This document shows positions 39,982-49,451 of a stretch of 64,000 nucleotides of DNA, in pieces. How positions within the stretch are numbered: the stretch's first letter is position 1; each line of letters starts with the position of its first letter. The notes under the pieces are model-generated. The model did not search any database. It had not been told where the DNA came from and saw nothing but the letters and a program-made list of their open reading frames with translations. Source of the stretch: Myxococcales bacterium (lineage in GTDB: Bacteria > Myxococcota_C > UBA6777); assembly GCA_020632975.1 (NCBI GenBank), contig JACKEL010000001.1:248001-312000 (forward strand), written 5' to 3'. The translations under genes and the position numbers were made by a program.

Positions 39982-42156
39982 ATGAGCCACGGAAATAATG
40001 CCCGCTTGCAAGCCATCGCGACAGTCGCACAACAAGCCCCCACCAACACCCCCATCAACACCAAAACCCAACACCCTGAAACACTTTTTAACGCGCATGT
40101 CTTCCATCAAAAAGAGATGGAAAAGTTTCTCCCCAAAGAGATCTACCGCTCTCTCAAGCGCACCATCGAACGCGGCGAAAAGCTCGATGCTTCGACTGCA
40201 GACGCAGTCGCTGCGGCCATGAAAGGTTGGGCACTCGCTCACGGCGCCACACACTACACACACGTTTTTTACCCACTGACGGGCCTTAGCGCAGAAAAGC
40301 ATGATAGCTTTCTCTCGCCAGACTACGAAGGTGGCGCCATTACGGAGTTTAGCGGCGCGCAGCTGATCCAAGGAGAGCCCGACGGTTCGAGCTTCCCCAC
40401 AGGCGGAATCCGCCAAACCTTCGAGGCACGCGGCTACACAGCTTGGGACGTCACCAGCCCCGCATACATCCTCGAAACCCCCAATGGTTCGACACTTTGC
40501 ATCCCTACCGCTTTCGTCTCTTGGACAGGTGAAGCCCTCGACGGCAAGACCCCGTTGTTGCGCTCGATGCAAGCCCTCAACCAACAAGCACAGCGTATCC
40601 TCCGACTCTTTGGCGACGAAACCCCCAAGATGGTGGTCTCTACCGCAGGCGCTGAACAAGAATATTTCTTACTCGATAGCCACTTTTATCACCAACGCCC
40701 TGACCTGTTTACTGCGGGACGCACGATCTTTGGTGCCAAACCCCCCAAAGGTCAGGAGATGGAAGACCACTACTTTGGCGCGATCAGCGAACGCGTCATG
40801 CACTACATGTTGGAAGCTGAGCAAGAACTGCTCAAGCTCGGTGTACCCGTCAAAACACGCCATAACGAAGTCGCTCCCGGCCAGTACGAGATCGCTCCTG
40901 TGTACGAAAATGCCAACGTCGCAGCAGACCACCAACAGATCATCATGACGACCCTCAAACGCGTCGCACTTCGCCATGGTCTCGCTTGTTTGACCCACGA
41001 AAAACCCTTCGCTGGCGTCAATGGTTCTGGAAAGCACGTCAACTTCTCGTTGGGTAACGCACAAGTCGGAAACCTCCTTGAGCCTGGCGACAACCCACAC
41101 AAAAACGTCCGATTTCTCGTCTTCTGTAGCGCTGTGATCCGCGCAGTGAGCCGTCACTCTCGACTTCTCCGCGCAGTCGTTGCCTCCGCAGGAAACGACC
41201 ACCGCTTGGGCGCAAACGAAGCACCTCCCGCGATTATCTCGATCTTTCTAGGCGATCAACTCACAGACATCTTCGAGCAAATCAAAAGCGGCAAAGCCAC
41301 CAGCAGCAAACATGGCGGCACGCTCGCTCTTGGCGCAGATACGCTTCCTCCCTTGCCCAAACACTCAGGCGACCGCAACCGCACCAGTCCCTTCGCGTTT
41401 ACGGGCAACAAGTTCGAGTTCCGCGCTGTGGGCTCCAACCAGTCCATCGCCATGCCTTTGACTGTGCTCAACACCATCCTTGCCGAATCCCTCGATGAGA
41501 TCGCCACACGACTCGAAGAAGCCCAAGGCAATCTCGAAGAAAACATCACCAAGATCATCCGCGAGATCTACACTGAGCATGCCAAGATCGTCTTCAATGG
41601 CGACGGATACTCCGACGCTTGGCACCAAGAAGCTGTCGAAAAACGCGGCCTGCCCAACCTCAAGACCAGCGCAGATGCCCTTCCTGCCTTTATGGACGAC
41701 AGCACGGTCTCGCTGTTTGAAAAGTACAGCGTCCTCTCCAAGCGCGAACTCGAAAGCCGAACAAGCGTATTCATCGAGCAATACAACCGCACCATCCTCG
41801 TGGAAGCCCGCTTGATGCTTGAGATGGGCCGCACCCAGATCCTCCCCGCAGCCTATCGTTACCAAGGACAACTCGCACACACCTGCAACCAGTTGCAAAC
41901 CCTCAACAAGCCCGCCCCCACCCTCTTCCTTGATGAGATCATCGAACACACAGACAAGTTCTATGCGGGCCTCGAACACCTCAACAAGCAACTGCAACAT
42001 CACCACGAAGACCCACAGCAAGAAGCGCGTTTCCTCTGCGATACTGTCATCCCCCAGATGGCAGTGATCCGCCAACATGCCGATGCTCTCGAAGATCTCA
42101 TCGCGGACGATCTCTGGCCCCTCCCCACCTACCAAGAGATGCTTTTCCTTAAATAA
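39982..42156 (+). CDS. glnN: Type III glutamine synthetase
   Basis: A 724-residue GSIII, which condenses glutamate and ammonia using ATP in the cytosol. Length fits the family (about 700-730) and not GSI or GSII. Seen are the GSIII N-terminal FNAHVFHQKEMEKFLPKEIY and HYTHVFYPLTGLSAEKHDSF. The active-site strands are AGAEQEYFLLDSHFY, RHNEVAPGQYEIAP, GVNGSGKHVNFSLG and NKFEFRAVGSNQS. The C-terminal helical domain with a long acidic stretch is also present. ATG 39982 has AAGGAG six bases upstream; the frame reaches 39955 without a ribosome site. It stands alone. It converges on the DUF3352-like gene. Confidence 0.93.
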   Translation: MSHGNNARLQAIATVAQQAPTNTPINTKTQHPETLFNAHVFHQKEMEKFLPKEIYRSLKRTIERGEKLDASTADAVAAAMKGWALAHGATHYTHVFYPLTGLSAEKHDSFLSPDYEGGAITEFSGAQLIQGEPDGSSFPTGGIRQTFEARGYTAWDVTSPAYILETPNGSTLCIPTAFVSWTGEALDGKTPLLRSMQALNQQAQRILRLFGDETPKMVVSTAGAEQEYFLLDSHFYHQRPDLFTAGRTIFGAKPPKGQEMEDHYFGAISERVMHYMLEAEQELLKLGVPVKTRHNEVAPGQYEIAPVYENANVAADHQQIIMTTLKRVALRHGLACLTHEKPFAGVNGSGKHVNFSLGNAQVGNLLEPGDNPHKNVRFLVFCSAVIRAVSRHSRLLRAVVASAGNDHRLGANEAPPAIISIFLGDQLTDIFEQIKSGKATSSKHGGTLALGADTLPPLPKHSGDRNRTSPFAFTGNKFEFRAVGSNQSIAMPLTVLNTILAESLDEIATRLEEAQGNLEENITKIIREIYTEHAKIVFNGDGYSDAWHQEAVEKRGLPNLKTSADALPAFMDDSTVSLFEKYSVLSKRELESRTSVFIEQYNRTILVEARLMLEMGRTQILPAAYRYQGQLAHTCNQLQTLNKPAPTLFLDEIIEHTDKFYAGLEHLNKQLQHHHEDPQQEARFLCDTVIPQMAVIRQHADALEDLIADDLWPLPTYQEMLFLK

Positions 42157-42304
42157 GGAAAATCCCCCGTCCTCCCGCAAAGCTCTCCCCACAAGATGCT
42201 TTCTCACCATGCTTCGCGCACGTATCCCTTTCTGAGATAAAAAGACAGATTCTTTCGAAGAGTGATCTAAGAAAAAGTCGCCCCCTCCCCCGAGGAAGCT
42301 GCGT

Positions 42305-44350
42305 TTACTTTTTGGTGGGCTGGGAAGTTGCGGGGGTTGGAGTCGTGGGCTTTGAGGTAGGAGCTTCTTGCTTTTTCATCTCAGCGCCCCGTGCAGCGGG
42401 ATCTTCCACTGTGCCTTGGGGTGCGCTTCCCGTGGGGGTAGCCTTGTTGGATTTGAATTGCAGATAGCTATAGAAGAAGCTGATATCGTTGACAGGACGC
42501 ATCCGCGTCCAAGCCCAAGCGTGGCTCAAAGGACCCATCACCGTGAAGAAGACCTGAAGTGCAGGAACAGGGGGCGCATAACGACGAACCTTGGCCGCAA
42601 GCAGATCCATATCCATGAACATCACACCGTTGTTGGGGGGCGTTTGTTGGAGAGCCTTGGCAAACGTAGGAGATTGCAACAGCGAAGGCGCTTTTCCACG
42701 CAAGGTATCCAAGATCTGACGCATCGTTCGCAGCGCAACCCCCGCTGTGGGCTCCGCAGTCACCACGAAGAAAGAGCCAAAACGCGCAAAAGCGATGTCG
42801 ATCGAGATCCTTGCAGAAGCACGAATCGTCGCGCGGTACACCACAGCGCCAGGAAGCTGAACCTTCGACAGTTGGGTCATTTTGTTCTTCGCGACTTCGG
42901 CTTCAAGTTTTCCAAGCAAAGGCATCAACTTGGCGTCAAAAGCTTTTGGATCTTTCAATTCGAGGTACAGCGCACCTTGGGCAAGTTTTTGTCCGCTCGC
43001 CCCCAGAGAAAATCCGACCTCTTGGCCCAACGTCGCAAACCACGCTTTGATCGAGGACTTCGCAGGCACAGGCCCAAGGGATTTCAGAAGATCGTCTCCA
43101 AGCGCGCTGGCGATCTCCTCCGCAAACTCACCATACATCTGCACAAAGTTCGCGCTACCCGCCATCACCACATCGCGGGGGATCATCTTGTACACCTGCA
43201 TCGCCGAAACCAACGGGAGTTTGTGCATCGCTTGGATCAAAGGAAGATCTTTTCCACGCAGCTCTATCGAGATGTCGAACTTGTAACGGTCGCCATCGAC
43301 AAGTCCCAACATCCAGGTATCACCGTAGGCTTTGATGTATTTTTTCGAAGCATCCTGCAATTTTTTGAAGAAGTCGATGAAAGGCATACCTTGAAGTTGG
43401 CGCATCTGCTCTTGCTGTTGCTTGAGCGAGTCCTTCATCATAACCTGGTAGTCCATCAAGAATTGAAAGCGCGTCTTGCTGTCTTGTTGCTTTGCAAAAG
43501 CGTCTTGTTTCGGGTGTTTGGCTTGTGCATCAAAGCGATCCAGCGCCGCTTTCAGGCTCTGTGGACGCGTCGCAATCAAAGCAAATCCCGCCTTGTGCAG
43601 CGCGAGCCCGACTTTTCCCATACGAACGACTTGTGCGTCTTTGTACACGGACATTGGGGGGATCTCACGCGCTTGTTGCATCCAAACACGGGGATTGCCC
43701 AAGCCACCACAAGACACTGCTCCGCCTTGGAGCGTAAAGTTGGGAACCTCACGACAAGCCTTGTGACTGCGAAGCATACCGCTACCACGAAGCTCATCCA
43801 AGCTTTTGGGCGCGCGACCATAACGCACTTGATAAAGCTGCGCGGCTTGTCGATAACTGCGGCAGATACGACGACAAGTGCGATACTCTTGCATCGCAAA
43901 ATAATTGGGGAGGGTGTTTTTCAAAAGCTTCAGCACCACCCCTGTGTCTTTGAGTGGGATCACCGCGAGGAAATCGGGCATCGTGTTCGAGTACATATCG
44001 CCAAGATAGATCGTGGCACTTGGATGCGTGGGAAGACCGACTGCAGAAAAAGTCTCGCTCCAGTCTTTGGGGATGGAGGACAGACGCAACATCTGCATCA
44101 TCTGCATCCGTCCCATCTGCAAAAGACCATTTGCAGTCACGTCCATCCCATAACGACCAGCCAACGCCATGAGATCGTCCGCAGTCGCTTGAAGATCGTT
44201 CACATGGACGATCATCGACGATTTGTTATCAAAAAAACGCAACGCAGTATAAGGGTTATTTGCCCTTGCTACGGGCACATTCAACCACAGCAACATCCCC
44301 AACAGACTTGCAAGTCCCAGACTCCATCGCTTCCATCGACTTTGCATCAT
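42305..44350 (-). CDS. Secreted DUF3352-like protein
   Basis: A 681-residue protein with a Sec signal (LGLASLLGMLLWLNVPVARA-NN). It repeats a pattern seen in DUF3352 proteins: SSMIVHVNDLQA near the start, DFLAVIPLKDTGVVLKLLKN, and GSFFVVTAEPTAGVALRTMR near the end. Around residues 160-185, a section (YRQAAQLYQVRYGRAPKSL) closely resembles the pre-C-terminal helix of type II secretion pseudopilins, including the YGRAPxSLDEL phrase, with Cys nearby. The C-terminus is Thr/Pro/Ala rich. It is probably periplasmic or surface bound. Its role is unknown. ATG 44350 and 44347 both fit the AAGGAG upstream, the second with better spacing. A 675-codon ORF on the other strand is a shadow. Confidence 0.7.
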   Translation of the reverse strand: MMQSRWKRWSLGLASLLGMLLWLNVPVARANNPYTALRFFDNKSSMIVHVNDLQATADDLMALAGRYGMDVTANGLLQMGRMQMMQMLRLSSIPKDWSETFSAVGLPTHPSATIYLGDMYSNTMPDFLAVIPLKDTGVVLKLLKNTLPNYFAMQEYRTCRRICRSYRQAAQLYQVRYGRAPKSLDELRGSGMLRSHKACREVPNFTLQGGAVSCGGLGNPRVWMQQAREIPPMSVYKDAQVVRMGKVGLALHKAGFALIATRPQSLKAALDRFDAQAKHPKQDAFAKQQDSKTRFQFLMDYQVMMKDSLKQQQEQMRQLQGMPFIDFFKKLQDASKKYIKAYGDTWMLGLVDGDRYKFDISIELRGKDLPLIQAMHKLPLVSAMQVYKMIPRDVVMAGSANFVQMYGEFAEEIASALGDDLLKSLGPVPAKSSIKAWFATLGQEVGFSLGASGQKLAQGALYLELKDPKAFDAKLMPLLGKLEAEVAKNKMTQLSKVQLPGAVVYRATIRASARISIDIAFARFGSFFVVTAEPTAGVALRTMRQILDTLRGKAPSLLQSPTFAKALQQTPPNNGVMFMDMDLLAAKVRRYAPPVPALQVFFTVMGPLSHAWAWTRMRPVNDISFFYSYLQFKSNKATPTGSAPQGTVEDPAARGAEMKKQEAPTSKPTTPTPATSQPTKK

Positions 44351-44374
44351 CGCTCCTTTTCGCGTTCAACAGTT

Positions 44375-46414
44375 CTACAGCTCTGCGGCCAATAGGGTTC
44401 CTTGCTTGATCGCACGTTTCGCGTCCAATTCGGCAGCAACATCCGCCCCACCAATCAAACGCACTTCTTTCCCTGCGGCTTCAAGAGGCGCAAACATCTG
44501 GCGTTGTGGTTCCTGACCCGCGCAGATAATCACGTGATCGACATCCAAGACCTGCGCTTTACCTTTGACTGTCAGGTGCAAGCCCTGATCATCGATCTTT
44601 TGGTAAGCACAGTCCGAAAGCATCGTGACTTGTTTGTTGCGAAGGCTGGTTCGATGAATCCAGCCTGTTGTCTTGCCCAAACGATCGCCGAGTTTACCCG
44701 CCGAACGCTGACACAAGAAAACTTCGCGCGCAGGAGGAGAAACCTTCGTATCCTTCAAAGCCCCTGGTCGAGAGTGTGTCATATCCACACCCCACTCTTC
44801 CATGTAAGCCTCGATGTCTTGGGAGGTTGGCGTCTCGCCTTCGCCATGCGTGAGATATTCCGCAACGTCAAAGCCGATGCCGCCCGCACCAATGATCGCC
44901 ACACGTTTGCCCACAGGTTTGTGATCTTGCAAGACATCAATGTATGAAAGCACCTTGGAATGATCAATCCCATCGATGCGAACTTGTCGCGGAACCACGC
45001 CTGTCGCCAAAATAATCGCTTCAAAGTCGCTGCTCTTTAACTCATCCACACTCACACGATGACCCAGACGAACCTCAACCCCCGTCAAACGAAGCTGTGT
45101 TTCAAAGTAGCGCAGGGTCTCGGAAAACTCTTCTTTTCCAGGGACCTGACGCGCCATCAAAAACTGACCGCCGATCTTGTCGGATGCTTCGAACAGTGTG
45201 ACCTTGTGACCGCGTTGGGCGGCAGTGGTCGCACAAGCCAAACCAGCAGGACCTGCCCCTACGACAGCTACCTTTCGCGCCCGTGTGGTGGGCTTGATCG
45301 AGATCTCTGTTTCATAACAAGCCAAGGGGTTCACAAGGCAGCTACATCGGATGTTTTGGAAGATATGGTCCAAACACGCTTGGTTGCAACCGATGCAAGT
45401 GTTGATCTCTTCAACGCGTTCTTCAGCTGCCTTTTTGACCCAATTCGGGTCCGCCAAAAAGGGCCGTGCCATCGAGATCAGATCCGCATCGCCAGCAGCC
45501 AACACAGACTCCGCAACACCCGGCATATTGATACGGTTGGAAGTCACAAGAGGAAGCGAAACCTCCCCACGCAGCTTGCGCGTCACCCACGTAAAGGCCG
45601 CACGCGGAACCATCGTTGCAATCGTAGGAACCCGCGCTTCGTGCCAACCGATCCCTGTGTTGATGATCGAAGCCCCCGCTTCTTCGATGGCTTTCCCCAA
45701 CTGCACAACCTCTTGCCATGTGCTTCCATCAGGAACCAGATCCAACATCGACAAGCGATAGATGATCAAAAACTCCGGCCCCACCGCAGCTCGGATCTGC
45801 TTCACGATCTCCACAGGAAAACGCATACGTTTCTCGTACTCGCCACCCCATTCATCGTTGCGCTTGTTTGTGTGCTTCGCGATAAACTGGTTGATTAGAT
45901 ACCCTTCGGAACCCATCACCTCGACGCCATCGTAACCCGCAGCCTTCGCCTTTACCGCACAGTTCACAAAGTCCGCGATGGTACGACGCACACCACTGTT
46001 CGACAAAGCACGCGGTTTAAACGGACTGATCGGCGCTTTGATCGCACTTGGCGCCACAGCCAAAGGCGAGTAGCTATAACGACCCGCATGGAGGATCTGC
46101 ATACAGATCACCCCTCCCTCACGATGCACCGCGTCTGTGACATAACGGTGCTTTCGAACCTCCCAACTGTTCGAGAGTTTCGCAGCAAAAGGCTTGACCC
46201 ACCCAGCACGGTTGGGGGCCACACCACCCGTCACGATCAGTCCCACATCACCCGCCGCACGCGCCGCAAAATACTCCCCTAGTTTCTTCAGACCAAACCA
46301 CTCTTCTTCCAAACCAACGTGCATCGATCCCATCATCGCACGGTTCTTCAAAGTCAGGTGCCCTACTTCCAAAGGCGACAACAAATGCGGATACTTCGTA
46401 TTCTCTCCAGACAT
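44375..46414 (-). CDS. fadH: 2,4-dienoyl-CoA reductase (FadH-type NADPH oxidoreductase)
   Basis: A 679-residue flavo-iron-sulphur enzyme. Residues 1 to about 335 are the old-yellow-enzyme barrel (LLSPLEVGHLTLKNRAMMGS, ANRAGWV, SEGYLINQFIAKHTNKR). The 4Fe-4S cluster motif CIGCNQACLDHIF...CSCLVNP begins at about 339. The C-terminal half has FAD and NADPH folds (VAVVGAGPAGLACATTAAQ; VAIIGAGGIGFDVAEYLTHG). It reduces 2,4-dienoyl-CoA during beta-oxidation of unsaturated fatty acids. No other fad gene adjoins it. ATG 46414 lies behind GGAGAG. The DUF3352-like gene follows 24 bp downstream on the same strand. Confidence 0.92.
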   Translation of the reverse strand: MSGENTKYPHLLSPLEVGHLTLKNRAMMGSMHVGLEEEWFGLKKLGEYFAARAAGDVGLIVTGGVAPNRAGWVKPFAAKLSNSWEVRKHRYVTDAVHREGGVICMQILHAGRYSYSPLAVAPSAIKAPISPFKPRALSNSGVRRTIADFVNCAVKAKAAGYDGVEVMGSEGYLINQFIAKHTNKRNDEWGGEYEKRMRFPVEIVKQIRAAVGPEFLIIYRLSMLDLVPDGSTWQEVVQLGKAIEEAGASIINTGIGWHEARVPTIATMVPRAAFTWVTRKLRGEVSLPLVTSNRINMPGVAESVLAAGDADLISMARPFLADPNWVKKAAEERVEEINTCIGCNQACLDHIFQNIRCSCLVNPLACYETEISIKPTTRARKVAVVGAGPAGLACATTAAQRGHKVTLFEASDKIGGQFLMARQVPGKEEFSETLRYFETQLRLTGVEVRLGHRVSVDELKSSDFEAIILATGVVPRQVRIDGIDHSKVLSYIDVLQDHKPVGKRVAIIGAGGIGFDVAEYLTHGEGETPTSQDIEAYMEEWGVDMTHSRPGALKDTKVSPPAREVFLCQRSAGKLGDRLGKTTGWIHRTSLRNKQVTMLSDCAYQKIDDQGLHLTVKGKAQVLDVDHVIICAGQEPQRQMFAPLEAAGKEVRLIGGADVAAELDAKRAIKQGTLLAAEL

Positions 46415-46579
46415 GGCTCTCTCCTCTCCCTTATGAATCACGATTCACCGTTGTAACCAAAGAGCTTCCTCACAACAAGCCCCACCCCCATTTCTCCTTA
46501 GAAAGGGGATATCCCACTTCCCTTGGTCAAGTCCTTTTGATACAAAGGAAACCTCACTCACAAGACCAAGGAGTCGGCG

Positions 46580-47917
46580 ATGGCCATCTCAAAAACCACA
46601 ACCCCCTCTCTACCTGCTTCGATGCTCCAACCCCCTGTTCCCCAAGAGCCACCCACTCCTCCCACGAGTACGGCACCTCGTGCAGAGACAACGCCTAGCG
46701 CAAACAACGCGCCACCGACCAAACAAGCGACCTCCCCAACTCCCGCAGCCATCGATCAATTCGATGCGACGCCAGGGACCAGCTTTACCAACCAACTCTT
46801 GGGACTCGACCGCAATGCTGATGGACAGATCAGCCGCCAAGAGTTCGCCGCAGGACAAGAAGCCCTTCAACGGCTTAGCCAAGATGGTCGAGAAGCGGAT
46901 CGCGCAGAGCAAAGCGTCTTACGCACCATGATGTCGGCCTATCGCAATATACCCTCAACGCAAAGCGCGGATGCTTCGGCCCTTCAAAGCCCCTCCAACG
47001 ACATCGTACTTTCTTACACGCTTCAAGATGGACAGCTTGTCGCAAACACCCAACAGTCCGCACAGACCAACGCCCCAGTGTTTTCTGCACAGCATATCGC
47101 CACAGCCCAAGCAGGACTCCCTACGATGCTGCTCGAAACCCCCGAAGCACGGGTTACACACGGCGATGATCCTGGCGACTTTTATTGTGAGCACATGTTC
47201 TTTAGCGCGCAGATGGCAGCGTCTGCCCCCGAAAGTAGCGTCCTTACAAACCAACAAGGCGAAAAGATGGTGGGTTTCCTCCATGTACCTTCGGATACTT
47301 GGATGAGACAGTCCGAACCGATGGGCTACACCCAAGCCGAACGACACGCAGGAACACGACAGGTTATCGGTGCTGCTTTGCGCGGATACGCCAGCGAGAT
47401 CGAAGCACAGCATACGGAAGGCCCGATGCGTATGATGATCACGGGCTACGACCAGTTTATGTATGTAAGAAATAATCCCACGGGCGACTTTGTCTCTCAC
47501 CCCGAAAATCTCGATGCTAGCATGCAGATCGCCTTTGGCGATCGATTGCTGACCCCACAAGGCGAGCCACTTCCCCGCGAAGAAGCCACGGGCGACGCAC
47601 ACGCCTATCGTTACCAGATCCGTACAGAAGATGGCGGAACACGCGATGTGATCTTGAGTACCGTGCGTTTTCCTGTCGATGACACAGCGATCAACCCGCA
47701 AGATCCTCGCTCTGTCCATCATCACGTCGAGCGCGAAACGCCCCAAGCTGTGATCTCCATGGGCGTTGCAGGGGCTGGAGCCTACCGCGCTGAACACCGC
47801 GCAGACAATGGCGGACTGATCCGCACGGAAGATGGGGCACAACATCACGACGATGCATCCCCTGACACCCTTCGCCTCCGTGATAATTACTCTCTCGCAC
47901 GCGCCATCCAGTCCTAG
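46580..47917 (+). CDS. EF-hand protein with permuted pyroglutamyl-peptidase (C15)-like domain
   Basis: A 445-residue protein. Residues 1-60 are Pro/Thr/Ala rich with no signal peptide. Residues 77-88 are a textbook EF-hand loop (DRNADGQISRQE). Residues 195-275 hold FYCEHMFF (Cys203) and MVGFLHVP (His235), which resemble the Cys and His regions that normally lie in the second half of family C15. Residues 284-300 hold MMITGYDQFMYVRNNP, like the VTGFxPF...NP segment that normally opens the enzyme. Residues 388-411 hold QAVISMGVAGAGAYRAEHRA (Glu405), like the VGQAGG...ERxAxN segment. All three catalytic positions are present but in circularly permuted order. It may remove N-terminal pyroglutamate from proteins. 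Calcium may stabilise it. AAGGAG precedes the ATG, and a terminator follows. Confidence 0.72.
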   Translation: MAISKTTTPSLPASMLQPPVPQEPPTPPTSTAPRAETTPSANNAPPTKQATSPTPAAIDQFDATPGTSFTNQLLGLDRNADGQISRQEFAAGQEALQRLSQDGREADRAEQSVLRTMMSAYRNIPSTQSADASALQSPSNDIVLSYTLQDGQLVANTQQSAQTNAPVFSAQHIATAQAGLPTMLLETPEARVTHGDDPGDFYCEHMFFSAQMAASAPESSVLTNQQGEKMVGFLHVPSDTWMRQSEPMGYTQAERHAGTRQVIGAALRGYASEIEAQHTEGPMRMMITGYDQFMYVRNNPTGDFVSHPENLDASMQIAFGDRLLTPQGEPLPREEATGDAHAYRYQIRTEDGGTRDVILSTVRFPVDDTAINPQDPRSVHHHVERETPQAVISMGVAGAGAYRAEHRADNGGLIRTEDGAQHHDDASPDTLRLRDNYSLARAIQS

Positions 47918-48410
47918 AAATACAAAAAGGCCTCGTGGTGCCTGCAATTCCACGAAGCCTTTTCGTTACCCTGACGGATCCAAATGTCATGTATCGTCGC
48001 TCGTCAAAGACCTCCTCGTCGTTTTGCCCGCTGTGCGGACGTCAAAGTAAAGGGGCCGAAGAGAGCAACACACACCACTAAACCACGCCTCCCTATGCTA
48101 CCTGCCTGCTTTTCCCAAAGAAGCGCAGCCTAGCGTGTGCATTGCTCTTTTCGACGTTCCGCATCGCCCCTAACGCAAGCCGCATACCAGCCCCACGAAA
48201 AGCAAGCCAACTCTCGAACTTCTCTCAATGTCTTTTGAAAAACGCACGTCCCCCAAGTCCTATCCCGCCCCATTATCCGCCCGATTCAAGGGATCACAAT
48301 CAAGGATCAACGACAACAATCAAGGATCGTAGAAAAGAGATGTCCCCTCGTACGCCTCTGGTTCCCTTCTGTTCACTTCCAAGAGAAGGAAAGCAAGAGG
48401 GCCGATACCC
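47918..48410. other. Gene-free region between converging genes
   Basis: Besides the terminator at 47924-47962 it contains a short direct repeat ACAATCAAGGATC near 48296 and 48316. No coding region, tRNA or promoter is convincing. A 217-codon plus-strand frame that starts here lies mostly over the ParB gene and is a shadow. Confidence 0.4.
47924..47962. terminator. Terminator after the EF-hand/C15-like gene
   Basis: AAAAAGGCCTCGTGG pairs with CCACGAAGCCTTTT around TGCCTGCAATT, with one mismatch. An A-run on the left and T-run on the right make it work in both directions, for this gene and the leftward ParB transcript. Confidence 0.75.
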
Positions 48411-49325
48411 CTACAGTTCCGCGCGCACCTTGTCCAAAACACCCACCGCACCATCAAGCAGCCCGTGCAAGCGTTCGTGCTCATCCACAGGACAGTTGAG
48501 TTTTTTGCGGACGATCTGTTTGCTCACCTTCGCCAATTTTTCGAGGGTTGCGATCAAAAGCTCGTACTCTTTGGGCATGGGTTCTTCCGCGGCAACTTTT
48601 TCGACCACCGCGTCCACACCGAGCGTTTGTGCTTCAGACACCATCTTACGGATCGCTTTGGTGGGTCGGTCTTTGATCAAAGGCAACAGTTTGTCCTGCT
48701 CTTCGGGCTCCAACTTGACCAGCTCATTGGCTTGTCCAGTCCCCAACTCACCGTGTAATCGGGCGGCTTTGACCTGCTCAGAGGCGCGCGTCTGACGGAT
48801 AATCGCACTGCGGATCGCGCCTTCAGAAAGGCCCGTCTTTTGCGCTGTGACTTCAACATACGAAGACTTCCCATCTTCGACTTCTTCGGGCTCTTGGACT
48901 TCCTCGACGGGCTCTGCTTCGCGTTTGGGTCGAGGTGGCTTGCGCTCAAGAGCCTCAGGCGAGAGATCGACCTTCTTTGCGGAAGGATAAAGCTCTTCGT
49001 AGATCTCACGTCCACGGTTCAGCGCTTCTTCCATCTGCACAGAGTTCAGGGGCAACCGCATCAAGTTTTCGTCGATCGAGATAAGTTCTTGGATCAGATG
49101 ATCGTGTTCGACCACCACCACAGGAACTTGCTCAATGCCCAAAGCGCGCAACGCCGAATAACGCCGTCCGCCCGCCAACAACAAGCCTTCTCCGTTTACA
49201 ATCAATGGGTGGATCAGACCCACTGCGCGGATGCTCTTCTTCAATTCTTCGATGGCGGTATCCAAACGAAGGTAAGGATTGGTTACGACGATATCATCAA
49301 TGGGTATGTAGCGGATCTGGTTCAT
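48411..49325 (-). CDS. ParB-like partition / regulatory protein
   Basis: A 304-residue protein. The N-terminal ParB fold is clear: IRYIPIDDIVVTNPYLRLD, KKSIRAVGLIHPLIVNGEGL and the arginine box LLAGGRRYSALRALGIEQVP. A helical region with a possible helix-turn-helix follows (VEVTAQKTGLSEGAIRSAII), separated by a Pro/Glu-rich linker, then a Leu-rich C-terminal part. No parA neighbours it, so it is probably not the chromosome partition ParB but one of its paralogues, acting as a CTP-dependent DNA-binding clamp or transcription factor. GGAGGAT lies directly upstream of the ATG. Confidence 0.82.
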   Translation of the reverse strand: MNQIRYIPIDDIVVTNPYLRLDTAIEELKKSIRAVGLIHPLIVNGEGLLLAGGRRYSALRALGIEQVPVVVVEHDHLIQELISIDENLMRLPLNSVQMEEALNRGREIYEELYPSAKKVDLSPEALERKPPRPKREAEPVEEVQEPEEVEDGKSSYVEVTAQKTGLSEGAIRSAIIRQTRASEQVKAARLHGELGTGQANELVKLEPEEQDKLLPLIKDRPTKAIRKMVSEAQTLGVDAVVEKVAAEEPMPKEYELLIATLEKLAKVSKQIVRKKLNCPVDEHERLHGLLDGAVGVLDKVRAEL

Positions 49326-49451
49326 TAATCATCCTCCAAGGTCGTCCTCAAGCAAAGTACAAGGGAGACCCCCACATACCCCAATTCTTTTTCTGAATCT
49401 ACTGAACAAAGACCCCACCCTTTTCTACCAAGGGCAAATCCCCACAAGCCC

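Noticed and set aside
42368..44395. 675-codon plus-strand ORF opposite the DUF3352-like gene
   Set aside because: Arg/His-rich with no motif; the minus-strand gene has a signal peptide and a ribosome site.
48411..49325. Plasmid or chromosome partition locus
   Set aside because: No parA and no parS-like site seen; only a ParB-fold protein.
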